DNA from: Circinella umbellata
Lineage: Eukaryota; Mucoromycota; Mucoromycetes; Mucorales; Lichtheimiaceae
Direction of reading: 5' to 3'
DNA: 64,000 nucleotides
Assembly (NCBI GenBank): GCA_025093555.1
Contig: JAIWNF010000002.1
Span: forward strand, 930,001 to 994,000
The position numbers were made by a program, and so were the translations under genes. The notes beneath the pieces are model-generated. The model did not search any database. It saw nothing but the letters and a program-made list of their open reading frames with translations, and was not told the origin of the DNA. Positions 37,791-50,800 of the stretch are shown piece after piece. Position 1 is the stretch's first letter. Each line of letters starts with the position of its first letter.

Positions 37791-38463
37791 TTAGATATCT
37801 TTTTTCATGATAAGAAAGCGTACATTGGGGGTCTTGACTGTACCATGCCAGTTAAATTTCATCTTTTCTGCTTCAATAAAGCCCAGCTTTTTATACCAAG
37901 CAATCAATTCCGTGCGATTATCAAGTACTTCCAAAACGACTGTCGTAACTCCTTTAGTTTTCATACAATTGATCATCTGTCTTACTAATGCTCCTCCTAC
38001 TCCTTTGCTTTGATAGTCTGGTGCAACAGATAATAATGAAAAATCGGATTCTCCTTTGTCATTGGCTGGTTTAAACATGACGGTACCAACAACAATATCT
38101 CCATCAAATGCATACAATAAGACGTGTGATGTACCATTGGTTTTAACCAATTCATCAATTTCTTTGTTATTTGTTCGTAATCCATCAACAATATGTTTGA
38201 CTGTTGTCCAGCCGCCTATATATGAACAAATACAAAAGTATTTATATATCATGTCAACGATCTTTATTCTAATGCTCTCCATGTCAAAATGAGATTCCTT
38301 TTTTTTTTTTTTGCTATAGATCAATAAAATAAAATAAAATAAAATATGAGATACACTTACCACCAGAATGGTATGCCTCGTTTACAACCTTGACAACTGT
38401 TTCAGTGTATTTGAGGTCTTCAATAGTAGCCTCACGGATACAATAAGTGGATAATTGTACCAT
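37791..38463 (-). CDS. GNAT-family N-acetyltransferase
   Basis: Two exons (38463-38361, 38215-37791) give 175 aa. The GNAT fold is recognisable: YCIREATIEDL (beta-1), GDIVVGTVMF, LLSVAPDYQSKGVGGALV with the acetyl-CoA-binding Q-x-x-G-x-G signature (QSKGVG), VVLEVLDNRTELIAWYKKLGF (core ELIAWYKKLGF), typical of motif B. The protein should transfer an acetyl group from acetyl-CoA to an amine; the acceptor cannot be inferred. The start at 38463 gives a canonical GNAT N-terminus. The frame stays open upstream, and a possible extra 5' exon lies at 38580-38714, so a longer isoform is conceivable. Confidence 0.85.
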
Positions 38464-38579
38464 GTTATATAATAAGAAGCAGGAAGAGCTTAGAAGTGAT
38501 TGATAACTACTAGGAATTAAGAGATCCACACACTAGATACTTTTATATGTATAAAAAAAGAGTATAAATTAATACTTAC

Positions 38580-38714
38580 CAAACTTGAAATAAAATTTAA
38601 ATCTGGGTTTTGACGCAACCCCTCCAATGGACGAATAAACATGTATCGGAAAGTTTGACGGATAGCTTCTTTTCTCCCCCGAATGCTCGGAGACGTGGGG
38701 ATGTTGTGACTCAA
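38580..38714 (-). CDS. Possible alternative 5' exon or uORF of the GNAT gene
   Basis: A 45-codon segment starts MSHNIPTSPSIRG and ends at a good GTAAGT donor after ISSL. Splicing to a TATCTAG acceptor at about 38531 would keep the frame open through LLIPSSYQ into the GNAT Met at 38463. The RKEAIRQTFRYMFIRPLEGL segment looks protein-like. It could be an N-terminal extension (for example a targeting peptide), a leader exon, or part of a separate small gene. Confidence 0.3.
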
Positions 38715-38995
38715 TTGAGAAATTTAATTAAATATTTATGGTTATGACAGCATAATAGAAAGTAGTATGGTGATAGTATTAATAACTTTAATCCATTTGT
38801 TTTTGTGAGATATAAATTGGTTATGTACAAATATAAAAAAGAATAACATTTCATTTTTTTTGGGATGCAAATTGAGAAAAAAAAGAACGAAAAAAGAAAG
38901 TAGAAAAGAAATTATAAGATGGTAATGATAATATAAAAATGAAATTGATAACTTTTAAATGTATGTGTGCGTATGGTTTTTTTTTTCTTTTCTTT

Positions 38996-41902
38996 TTACC
39001 ATGATTCAGTGTTATCAACAATAACTTCTTCACCATTCAAATCAGCCTTGGAAAAGACTTGACCAATTTGATAAACAGTTTCATTGGCTTGTTCCAACAA
39101 GCTCTTAACTTCAGCAACAGATCCAGCATCAACAGCAATAACCATACCAATACCACAGTTAAAAGTACGGGACATTTCGTAAGCAGATAAGTTACCAGCT
39201 TGCTTGAGCCACTTGAAAATGGGAGGCAATTCCCAAGCCTTGGCATCCAGCTTGACACCAAGATCTTTGGGCATAACACGTGGGATATTGTCGAGGAAAC
39301 CGCCACCAGTGATATGGGCCATACCCTTGATCAAGTCCTTGCGGATAGCAGGCAAAAGTTGCTTAACATAGATACGAGTAGGTGTTAACAAAGCACGACC
39401 CAAAGTAGTATCCTTTTTCCATGGGCATGGAGATTGGTACGATAAACCAGGTTGTGTGGCAATGATCTTACGAACAAGTGAGAAACCGTTTGAGTGAACA
39501 CCTGAAGAAGCCAAACCCAACAAAACATCACCAGCCTTGATGGGGTTGTCAGCACGAGGAAGAATCTTGGAGCGTTCAACAGCACCAACAGAGAAACCTG
39601 CACCATCATAGTCACCCAATTCATAAAGACCAGGCATTTCAGCGGTTTCACCACCAATCAAAGCTGCACCAGCTTGAAGACAACCTTCGGCAACACCAGC
39701 AACAAAGTCCTTGGCGACGTCTACTTCGAGTTTACCACAAGCATAATAATCCAAGAATAAAAGAGGTTCAGCACCTTGAACAATCAAATCGTTGACGTTC
39801 ATGGCAACCAAATCGATACCAACAGTATCGTGGATACCACAAGTTTGAGCAATTTTAAGCTTGGTACCAATACCATCTGTAGCAGAGACGAGAATAGGGT
39901 CAACAAATCCAGCAGCCTTCAAATCAAAGAGACCACCAAAACCACCAATATCAGAATCAGCACCGACACGACGTGTGGATTTGACAAGTGGCTTGATTTT
40001 TTCAACCAAAAGGTTACCAGCATCAATATCGACACCAGCAGCAGCATAAGAAAGACCAGTTTCTTTTTGTTGTTCGTCAGCATATTTGAAAGCTCTAGAA
40101 TAAAGAAAATAATGAGTAAATTATGTTGTTTTTTAAAGTATTGGCTCGCAAATTTTCCCATTTTTTTTTACCTGTGAGCGATATCGTTACGATAGTACAT
40201 GCCTTCGAATTCAATGGACTTGACACCAGCATAAGCCTTGTCAACGGCTTCACGTAAAGTAGCACCAGTGGCAGAAACAGCCAATACACGACCACCCGAA
40301 GTCAAAAGTTTACCATTTTCTAATTTGGTACCAGCATGGAACACTAACACATCTTTAGGAATATCCTTGATAGTAATTTCCTTGTTCTTAGGATAACTAC
40401 CAGGGTAGCCACCTGAAGCAATGATAACAGTAGCGCCATATTCTTGTTTGGTTGTAATGCTAACAGCATCCAGACGACCTTCAGCACAAGCCTAAAATAA
40501 CAATTCATGTCAATTGTCATAATCAAACTCCACTTAGTTTCCTTTTTTTTTCAATATATTACAAAATACGTACCAACATAATTTCAGCCAAGTCACAATC
40601 ATCGCTCAACAATGGTAAGACAACTTCAGTCTCGGGATCACCAAAACGAACGTTATATTCCAACACCTTGGGACCTGAAGCAGTCAACATCAAGCCAGTG
40701 AAAAGCATACCAACGAATGGGAAACCATCACGGCGCATACCATCAATAGTAGGTTGAAGAATAGTACGCTTGACTTGTTCAATTAATTCAGAGGTACCAA
40801 TAGGGGTAGGGGCATAACAGCCCATACCGCCTGTATTGGGTCCTTCATCACCATCATAAGCACGCTTATGGTCTTGAGCAGGAGGTAATGGAATAATAGT
40901 GTAACCATCCGAAAATGCCAATACGGACAATTCTTGACCTTCCAAAAATTCTTCCACGACAACTTCATCACCAGCCTCACCAAATTCCTTGTCTACCATA
41001 ATACTCTTTAAACCAGCCAAGGCTTCTTCCTTGGTGGTAGGAATTAAAACACCTTTACCAGCAGCTAATCCGGAAGCTTTTAAAACAACATTGTGATTGA
41101 CAGATTCGACATAAGCCTTGGCCTTTTCAAAATCCGTAAAGTTTTCATACGCAGCAGTAGGAATGTTATGTTTCTTCATAAAGTCTTTGGAAAAAGTCTT
41201 GGAGCCTTCCATCAAAGCAGCCTTGGGAGAAGGACCAAAGCATGGGACACCAACTAAAATAAAAAAAAGTTGATAAACGTTATATAAGTTAAAACAATAT
41301 ATCATATATAGGTACAATCGCTATAATATTAAAAAAAAAGGTAAGGTGCTTACTCTTCTTAAAGGCAAGTTGAATACCGTCAACACTAGGTTGTTCGGGT
41401 CCGGGAACTACAAGGTTAACCTATATATACCAAAAATAATAATAATAACTATCTATTAGTTATCTGCTCTCTTAATTATCTGTACGCGTATAAAAAAAGT
41501 ATAGTATAGTAATTTACATTGTTCTGTTGAGCGAATTCAGTCAACTTGGGGAAATCGCTGACACCAATGTTGACGTTGGTAACCTTGTCACCAAAGGCAG
41601 TACCACCGTTACCTAATTTTCATTTATTTACAAAGTTTAGTACAGCTATAAAGGTTATTGAGACGAAGTAAAAGAAGTTTTATAAACGAGAAGCGTATTC
41701 AAATTGAATGACTCACCAGGAGCAACATAGACATGTTCGACACGCTCGGATTGGGCGAGACGCCAGGCAATAGCGTGCTCGCGACCACCGGCACCGACGA
41801 GCAGAATGGTGAGCTTTTCTATAATATATATATGTAATATATTAGTATAATAGTTTAATTTTTTATTGTCAAAAAAACAGAGGATAGTATACCAGAAGCC
41901 AT
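38996..41902 (-). CDS. ADE5,7: Bifunctional GAR synthetase / AIR synthetase
   Basis: Seven exons on the minus strand (41902-41893, 41818-41717, 41612-41518, 41420-41354, 41253-40574, 40491-40172, 40094-38996) join in phase to 790 aa (yeast Ade5,7 is 802). The N-terminal half is phosphoribosylamine-glycine ligase, with [35 protein letters not shown], the ATP-grasp [11 protein letters not shown], and [12 protein letters not shown]. The C-terminal half is phosphoribosylformylglycinamidine cyclo-ligase, with [45 protein letters not shown] and HITGGGF. It catalyses steps 2 and 5 of de novo purine synthesis in the cytosol. The first coding exon is only 10 nt (MAS plus one base). Codon use looks richer in C-ending codons than in the neighbours, which would fit high expression; I did not count it. 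Confidence 0.97.
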
Positions 41903-43268
41903 ATCAACAGTTGCTGTAAAAGGTTTAAGAGAAAGAGAATGGGGTTGAGGTAACTGACAGATTAAAACACTGCTTTTTTTTCTGACTTTTTTGACTCATT
42001 TGGATCTATCTGCTGATCTACAATCAAGGCAAGTGGCTTATTGCTGCATAATTGTAGAGACAAGGACTGGAAATATTTAAACGGAGACACATATACAAAG
42101 ATGGTAATAATAAGATTTTTATTTTTTCCAATCTATAAAAACATCCTGCCAGCAGTGTGACATTTTTTGATGTCTTTTGTCAGCCTCTGTTAATTATACT
42201 ACATCTATTTACTTTATCACATCGCTTTGTATCTGCTTAATTTTTGTATATTTTGAAAAACTATTTGTGTGATTTGAAAAAGCTTGATTTTTTCAACACT
42301 GTATTGTTTGATTATATTTGTAAAACTAGTGTAGATGGTTCTCCTGCTAACATTGTATCTATAAGTTAGGGCAGGGAAGGTGTACTTTTAAAATCCCGCA
42401 ATTCCAGTAATAAAGATGTACAATTGGGTTCCACGGCTTCGTCGTAGACCTGATGCACCTTTCCACACAATATCTCAAAGTATTTTTTCAAAACCTAATG
42501 TTCACTGAATCAAATAATAATAATTTCATAAAAGTTATTGAAAAGAAATATTACGTGTTTATCTTTCATATAATGAAAAATAGTAATATATACTTTTTGT
42601 AATATGTAAAAAAACAGAAACCAAATCAATCCATAACAAAAACATTATCAGTTATTTTTATAACAAACATAATATCATATATTGTACTTTATATTCTAGT
42701 AGCTTTTATATTTGTTAAGGTATTGGTAATTTTTATGGTGATATTGATTATTACAGAGTCCTGGCTACTAATCTTTATAATTCAAAATTTGACACATGGG
42801 TCAATCAGTTTTTATCCTTTTGTTTTAAATTATTTGATGCTGTTTATTATATTGCATTCCTATCTATTTTGTATCTTATAAATTTCTATGACTCTTGTAT
42901 GTATCAACTGCCTCAAAAAGAAAGAATATCCCTTTAGAGTAAGATGTTCATAAGCTATAGAATATAAACTTTTGTCGACGTTTGATAATGTCTAATCAAT
43001 TTCAACACACAGAGATATCATTTGGATAATGTGCCTTGCTTTAGACAAAATAATAATAAAGCTCTGAAGCTTTGACTAGATTATATATTCAAATCTTGTT
43101 GAAATAATCTCGTCATATGATCGCAAACCTTGTTGTTGCTTTCAGATGTATACGTTCTATTGATATCATGATAAATTCATGTAGTAAAATCATTCTACTA
43201 TAATGATATATTCTTTGTCTATTACTATTACTACTATGTTAGCAGCAATATTGATAATTAATTTTATT
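41903..43268. other. Intergenic, upstream of ADE5,7
   Basis: This stretch holds the ADE5,7 promoter and the 3' flank of the first protease gene. A GC-richer patch at about 42365-42470 has a 30-codon plus-strand frame beginning MYNWVPRLRRRPD; it may be chance or a remnant. I see no supported gene or RNA. Confidence 0.45.
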
Positions 43269-46200
43269 TTACATTACAATTATAGGCTTAGATGTTACTG
43301 TTTCCCAACTTTCTGTATTGGACGGATCGCCCATAAGTCTCAATGCACGCCAGCGCAAATGGTACGTTCCGTTTTGAAGGGGAACTTGATGACTTTCATA
43401 GTCAAATTTATTTGGAATATAGGTCCCGTTCCATGAATTAATAACAACCATACTTGCTCCATCCATTGTATTTCGTTGAACATAACTACTTGTTACTGCT
43501 GTTCCAATAAGTGCTTGTTCAGAATCAAGAACATCTGCGATAAAACGTCGTGTTCCCAATAGAAATCGTACGACGACCAATATGGAGTTATCATCACCCG
43601 GTGTTCGCTTAATAATGTATTCGGTAGTATCATTAGCGAATTTTATAAGTTCATAAGAGTTGTGGGAGATAAGTTGCTTCATATTGGTAATAAGTGGAAA
43701 TCCATTATCAAAAATTGGTATGTTTGTAACATTTCCAATTACTCCCATGTAAGGGAATTGAACAGTTCCACTAGACGATTGTTGTGCATCAAATAGTCGA
43801 ATATGCCCACCATAAATAGGATATGGTTTGTTAGGATCGGGTTCTTGACTAAAACCGTTAATGGAAACAGTTAGTTGACGTGATTCTTCAGGTTCTAATG
43901 TAATTGTTGATTCAAATGAAAGATCTGCTGTAATAGTTGATGTACTTGGAGCAGGCTCGACAGGAGCATATCCAAAAATCGAAAGATTGTATGGATCAAC
44001 AGGCACACCCGGTATATTTTCCAATGTCAAGCTCACAGCTTGATTTCTCATATTGGTGATAGTTACAGTTTGAGGCTTATATCGGACAGTATCATTGAAG
44101 CTGATTTTTCCAGGTGTAATATGAATCCCACCTTGAATGGCATCATAAGCTAATTATAAATATGATATTATGAACAAAAAATATTTAAATTAGTATGTGA
44201 ATACTGATTGTTATTATATGTTTGTCAGTTTTTTTATATATATGAAGATGCTCAGAAATTTACCTTGCACAAGCCCACCTCCTTGTCTTATAGGACTATC
44301 AAGAGTGATATCTTTTCTATCACCAGCTGCAGGTACTTCGATTGCATAATTCTGAAGCTGATCTCGGACGAATAATGGATCCTTGTCGGCCCCATGGGCT
44401 TGTAAATACAGAGCACATACCCCTGCGACATAAGGTGATGCCATGGAAGTTCCTGACAAAACACCGTAACTGCCTTGACGTTTTGGTAAAGTCGAAAAGA
44501 TAAACCCGCCCACACCAGCGATATCAGGTTTCATTCCAAAATCATATGTAGGTCCCACACTCGAGAAACGGGAAACTAAACCAGCCGAGCTGATTTTCAC
44601 TTGATGCAATTGCGTACTAAAAGAAATCGGAACAGGTCCTTCTTTAACAGACAGTTCTAGTAAAGCCACTCCAGATTCGTGTGAAATAGCCGCAACAGGA
44701 ATGGGAGCAATTTCTGTAGAAGGCTTAAACACATCAGATCCATCTTGATCATAGACTAGCATGGCAATTCCACCCGCATCAGCTACTTGTTTGGCTTTAA
44801 CGTCAAATTCACATAAGCCGCGCTTGACAAGGACGATATGGCCTTTGAGATTATTATCAGGTTCTGTACCAGGACAAGCATCGCCATCATTATTCTCTGA
44901 ATCGTCACTATAAGCGACTAAGGTCCCATTGACAAAATCATGTGTTGTACTGGATAGTACGTAAGCTATATTTCATAATTTAGTGGTTACGTTAATAGTA
45001 ATACTATCTTATTAGACAAAAGCAAGAGCGTATATGGGAATAGTTATTTTAAAAAAAAGCTCAAAGCATACAGTACTTGAGACTGTAAAGCAACTTACGA
45101 AACCTTTCATGAGTAGAATCAACTGAAAGAACAGGTTGCAAACTATATTCATTATCAACTGACGCTACTGAAATAACATCATATCCAGTACTGGGCGAGG
45201 ATACCATAAATACACCTTTTCTTCCTTCATTACCAGCAGCAATGACCACTATATATATAAATATGTACAATATTAGTATGATATTCGAATATAGCTTTTA
45301 CGAGTTTTATCAATAGCAATCATTACTTGTAACATTCTTTTTCGAAATACGATCGGCCACAACAGCGGATGGATCTTCAGGCCAGCTGTTTACTCCACCC
45401 AAGCTTAAATTAATGATATTACATCCTATTTATGTAGACCGAAAAAAAAAGGGTTAAGCTCTATAAATTCTTTTTGTTGTGTATGTATTTAACAGGATGA
45501 TCCGCATATATATTTTTACCTGCTTCATAAGCTAAAATCATTGCTTTGATGACGAGATCGTTTGATGTCGAACCTTTACATCCAAAGATACGCCACATTC
45601 CCAATTTTACGTGAGGTGCAACACCCGTGAAATTCTAAATCATGAATAAATAATGTATAAGTAATGAAATAGTTTTGTCACATCCCTAAATGCCCCTATG
45701 TTTCTAATATGCCTACATATTTCTTATCCTCAGCAGCAATAATACCGCTAACATGTGTCCCGTGACCTATTAAAAATCATTATTTGATAAAATTACTCGT
45801 AGAGAGAATAGACTAATATTAATAATACTATGTTATTACCGCTGCCTGATGTAATACAAGTATCCAATGGTGTGCCTACAGGATGGATACTAGTTGGATC
45901 TGACACATTATAGTTATCTCCAACTAAATCATACCCCAAAGAGATCTTTGTTTTCGTTTTAGTATATTGTTAAAGAAAAAAAAAAGGCTTGGATTTTTTT
46001 TAATAGAAATTACTTTGTATCCAGGTCCAAAACCGCCACCAAGAGCTGGATGATAATAATCCACACCTGTTGTAATAAGTAAATAAAAAAAAAATCATTC
46101 ATTAATAAACATTTTTCTTTTTTATTTACAATTTTCACTTGGGTCAAGAAGCAGTCCCTTTTTTCTTCTGTTTTTAGATTTACCTGTGTCAATGACCCCT

Positions 46201-46835
46201 ACAGTAATCCCATCACCCAAAAGACCTAATTCTGTATGAACTCGATCTACTTGAGTTAAACTATGAGAAAATGGCAAATCTTTAACATCGGGTGCCAGCT
46301 CTAAACCTGTATCTGGATCAGCTGTACTATATTGTTCAACAATAGGTCTTTGAATCTCAACAACAGGATAAACTCGTTTGACATGATGTTTTTCCATAAC
46401 ACGGTGGATCACTCGATGCTCTGCTAGTAACTGATCATGTTGTCTATCATTATTGTCGGAAGCAACATAGAAATTATTATGCTCCAACTGGACAGAAATT
46501 CCCCGAAAGATAGACTCAGTGTCATAATCATGCGCCACTTTCCATTTAATACGATCATTGTCATCTTCCAATTCTTGAACAAATCTTGCTGATGTTCCTT
46601 GATAAGCTTCATCAAACTCGATAATATATCGTCCCGACAATACATTGTGAATATTGGTTTGTGATGCTGCTATTGATGCCCATTTTGGATGATGCTCTAA
46701 AATACTACTGGTAGCATGTGATCCAAGAATATAGAACGATAATAGTAGTGTGAAAGTTAAAAATCGTCGCGATACTTTATCGTTCTTCTTGTTTCGCTTA
46801 TAGTAACCCGGAAATGGCGACAATGACGTTGTCAT
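43269..46835 (-). CDS. Secreted subtilisin-like serine protease with PA domain (copy 1)
   Basis: Nine exons on the minus strand (46835-46184, 46066-46014, 45945-45840, 45766-45717, 45634-45520, 45425-45327, 45248-45099, 44965-44264, 44149-43269) join in phase to 935 aa. A basic N-terminus with a hydrophobic segment (FLTFTLLLSFYILG) marks secretion. An inhibitor-I9-like propeptide follows (GRYIIEFDEAY). The peptidase S8 triad is intact: Asp in VGVIDTG, His in GHGTHVSG, Ser in GTSMASPYVAG; the oxyanion Asn is in IAAGNEG. A protease-associated (PA) domain is inserted between the Asn and Ser blocks (GHIVLVKRGLCEF). The C-terminal third is an Fn3-like region beginning around ISFNDTVRYKPQTVTITN. 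This is the minor-extracellular-protease-like S8 group. Likely nutritional or cell-wall-linked proteolysis outside the cell. It is a tandem paralogue of the next gene. Confidence 0.95.
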
Positions 46836-47312
46836 GATTACTCAGGCGACAGAAGAAAATAGAGAGAGAGAAAAAAAAACAATGTTAAAAAAGAAAGAAA
46901 TAATAAATAAATTAAATTGATGTATAATGAAAGAGAAGGAAAAGGGGTGTACAGACTGTGGCGAACAATTGGAAAAAAAAAACATTCATATTCTTCCGCC
47001 GCAAATATTCAATTTTTCTATTATTTGTTTGATTACGGAAGGTCAGATTATTAAATTACAATTTGGTCCATAAAAAATTCTGTTAGTATTTTTATTTTTA
47101 TTATATAAGACTATATATAAGTAAAACGATAGTATAGCAAACTATTATAGTTGAATCCAAGTAAAAATAAAAAATTATGTATATAATCAATATAAATGGA
47201 TACATATATAATGTATGTGTGATTTACTACATTAGTAAAGTAGAAATATGTGGTTAGATTTTGAGGAGGATGCAGAAAAAAAAATATTACAAAATGTATG
47301 CATATGTATGAA
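46836..47312. other. Spacer between tandem protease genes
   Basis: About 480 bp between the start of copy 1 and the stop of copy 2, serving as promoter of the former and 3' flank of the latter. No gene is seen. Confidence 0.5.
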
Positions 47313-50300
47313 TTATTGTTGTACAAGTATAGGACCCGAGGTCCATTCTTCCCATTGCTCTAAAATGTTTGGATTACCAAACATTTTTAATGCTCTCACT
47401 CGCAAACGATAGGTACCAAAAGGTATCATTACTGATTCTTTGGAGTTAGTGGCACTGGTGGCGACCTTTCCATTCCATTGTATACTTCTGGAATATTGAT
47501 CTTTTGAAAGACGATTTCGTTCCCAGTATTTAAACGGTCCACCATCAATATCACCTACAATATTATTGGATTGATCCAAAACTTGAATTGTTATTTGAGA
47601 TGTAGGTGATAATAAACGACAAATGATATCAGGGTATTGTGCCTCAGTCGTATTCAATGTGAATATATCATTGGAACCATACATGATACTAGAGTTTCCC
47701 GCAGGAGCAAGATATGGAAATCCTTTATCAAAAAGTGGCAATTCGTCGAGGTCACCAAGAACACCAAAATAGGGTACACTGACCGTTTTTACCAATAAAT
47801 TATCATTCACGTTTTTCTTTTCCTTGTTATTATAGCCGTCTTCTTTTTGAACAAACTGAATAAAACCTCCATACATTTGATAATTATAATCCATAGAAGG
47901 AAGTTGTGCTGTAACTTGAATATCAACTGATTGACCTGGTTGTAAAGTGATTTTAGAGGTTGTGAATTCTAGTTTAATTTGTGTATCGTCTCGATGATGT
48001 GGTTCTGAAACGACACGCGTTGTTATGTTCTCATAAGATAGAACTGCTTTTGATGGAATGTGTTGTATTTCTGCTGTTAATACTTCTTGACCACGATTTG
48101 TTATATTTAATTGATGTGTTTTTACAAAATTTGCAGTGTCATTAAAACTGATATAACCTGGCGATACATGAATTTCACTCTGAAGTGAAGTGAAAGCTAC
48201 ATATATATATAGTTTCTGTTAGTATTTGATTTCTTCCGAACAAAATAACAATAAAAGAATTATGTAAAGTATTATCATGATTTAAACTTACGTTGAACTA
48301 ATCCCGCCCCTTGTAACAGTGGATGTTCCGGTTTTTCTTCAAAAATAACATATTGCGCATGATTTTGTAATTGTTCAGTAATAAATAATGGATCCACGGG
48401 AATATTCTTTTGCATGTAATAAGCTAACATGAGTGCTACTACACCAGTAACATGAGGAGATGCCATGGATGTTCCTGAACGGGTACCCCAACCACCAGTC
48501 ATACGCCTAGGAAGTGTTGAATAAACCTGACCTCCGATACCAGCCAATGTGGGTTTTAAATCAAGTTCATATGTAGGACCAAGACTGGAAAATGATGAAA
48601 CTTGACCTTCTGATAAAAGGGGTCGACTCAATTGTCGAGTACTGAAATATATTTTTATAGATGGTGCTATAGTGGGCATACTTGTTTCTATTTCTTGCTT
48701 TTTCTTAGCGATAGCTATCAATTGATGGGCAAATTCTTTAGAAGTTCCAGCGGCTGGGATTGTAATACCAGGTGTCAAGGCTAGAATAGCATGATCCGGA
48801 TTTTTATCGTCTTCATCGTAGATCAAAAGAGCCTGTGCACCGAGTCGTTCAGCAAATACAAATTTCTCGGAAAATGGACAATCTCCTCGGCGTACAAGTA
48901 AAGTAGTACCATTTAAAGAGGCTAGTGTCGATAAATTGGCTCTAATAGCGTTTGGACACGCAGTAGTAACAAGTTCAGGCCGTTGCTCATCAAATAAAAC
49001 TGTAATTGTTCCATTCGGCATTTGTTTTGTTGTAGATGACATTGCGTATGCTAAAAATGGTATTAATAAGGGAAAACCAAAGAGTATGTAAGAAAGATTA
49101 TACAGTCTTGACTTTTTTTTAATATTTTAAGATGTTTTTGACGTACGATAATAATTATCAGGTGATTCATCTGTAGTAACTGCTAGAGTGAGATAAAATG
49201 AATTATCTACTGATGCAACTGAGATGACTTTTGATCCAGCTCCAGGACTATTTTGCAAATAAACACCTTCACCACCTTGGTTACCTGCAACGCTCACCAC
49301 TATGTAATTATTGCACTTATTGTTTAGTCAAATATAACTCTTTTTTTTTAATGCTATTTTTTTTCCGCTCCAATGTTTTTAACATTATTAGCAGTAGCGG
49401 TAGTAGATACATACCAACAACACCATTTTCTGCAAGTCTATTAGCTACAACTGACATGGGACTTTCTGGCCATGCATCCTGTGTACCCAAACTAAGATTA
49501 ATGACGTTACAGCCTATATATTTTGAACCATATGATTTTGTTATTATCCTTTCTTCAAGCAGACTACTATTATATATTTTACAGTACCTGCAGCATAAGC
49601 CATCTCCATTGCTTTGATTATAACATCTTCACTTGCACCACCAGTACATCCAAAAACACGCCACCTATATGTACATAATAATGCTTAGTATGATAAGTTT
49701 TGATACTGCTTTATTATAATTGATGTATAAAAAGAAAAGATAACTACTAAAAAATATTTATAATCCTTACATGCCTAGAGTGACGTCTGGTGCTACACCA
49801 AGAAAATTCTATTTTTTTTGAGTCAATTCATTTAATTCTATATCTTTTCCTTGTTTCTCTCTCTTTCTTTTTCTTTTTACCTTGCTTTGATCGACACCAG
49901 CAATGATTCCGCTAACGTGTGTACCATGACCTGTATATATATATATAAGGTTTCTTTTAGCTAAACAATTGATAACCAACAAATAATTATTTGCCTAGGA
50001 CTATGGTACTTACCACCTACATCACCAAGACAAACATCATATGGATCGTTGGGACCACGATGGGTTCCAGCTTCTTTATCATCTTTGTTTGAATCAATCA
50101 AGTTATATCCTAATCGAACCCTGAAACCTTCTCCAAATCCTCCACCCAAAGCAGGATGTTCATAATCGATACCTGAAACCATATAGTAACCATATTAATA
50201 ATTTTAATTCCTTTTAATTATTGATATTATTATTATTTGTACTAATTTATGCACTAAAAAAAATAAATGAATACCCGAATCTAAAATGCCAACGGTAATT

Positions 50301-50800
50301 CCAGAGCCAGTAATATTAAGTTCTTGATGGATATTATTGAGCTGACTTAAGGTATTTTCATAAGGCATACGGACCTGATTTTCTTCTACTATCCATTGTG
50401 GCCTTGGTACTTCCATGATAGGATAGATATTAATCACGGATGGATTTCGAATGAGTTGTTTCAAAACAGGATGATGTGGATCTTCTATTTCATTATTATA
50501 ACTGTTATTAGCAACCGTTTTCATGGCTGAGAATGATGGTGACGATGGACTATTATAATTATCAAGGTTGACTGATACACCACGAAATAGTGGTGATGAA
50601 TAAGTTTGTCGTACATCTAATGATTGGGATAATGGTCCCAGGGTAGATAATAGACGATTGTGTTGTTGAATGATCGAATCTGATGTGTTATCCTCAGCAT
50701 ATTCAATTATAAAGGCGCCAGGAATTGTTTTTGCCAATGTATGTGGTATTGTCATGACAATGATTAACATTATCACAGTAACAACTGTTATTGAAAACAT
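47313..50800 (-). CDS. Secreted subtilisin-like serine protease with PA domain (copy 2)
   Basis: About ten exons on the minus strand encode a protein of roughly 900 aa. It has a signal peptide (FSITVVTVIMLIIVMTIPHT region), a propeptide (GAFIIEYAED) and an intact S8 triad: Asp in VGILDSG, His in GHGTHVSG, Ser in GTSMASPHVTG; Asn sits in VSVAGNQGG. A PA domain (TTLLVRRGDCPFSEKF) lies between, and an Fn3-like C-terminus starts near ISFNDTANFVK. Exon borders match copy 1, except for an additional intron just before WRVFGC. The two proteins clearly share ancestry but have diverged in the propeptide and C-terminus. The substrate-cleft surroundings differ (GTQDAWPE against GGVNSWPE), so specificity may differ too. 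Confidence 0.94.

Noticed and set aside
42418..42508. 30-codon frame starting MYNWVPRLRRRPD in a GC-richer patch
   Set aside because: Very short and isolated, with no family match I can name. Kept only as a note in the intergenic entry.
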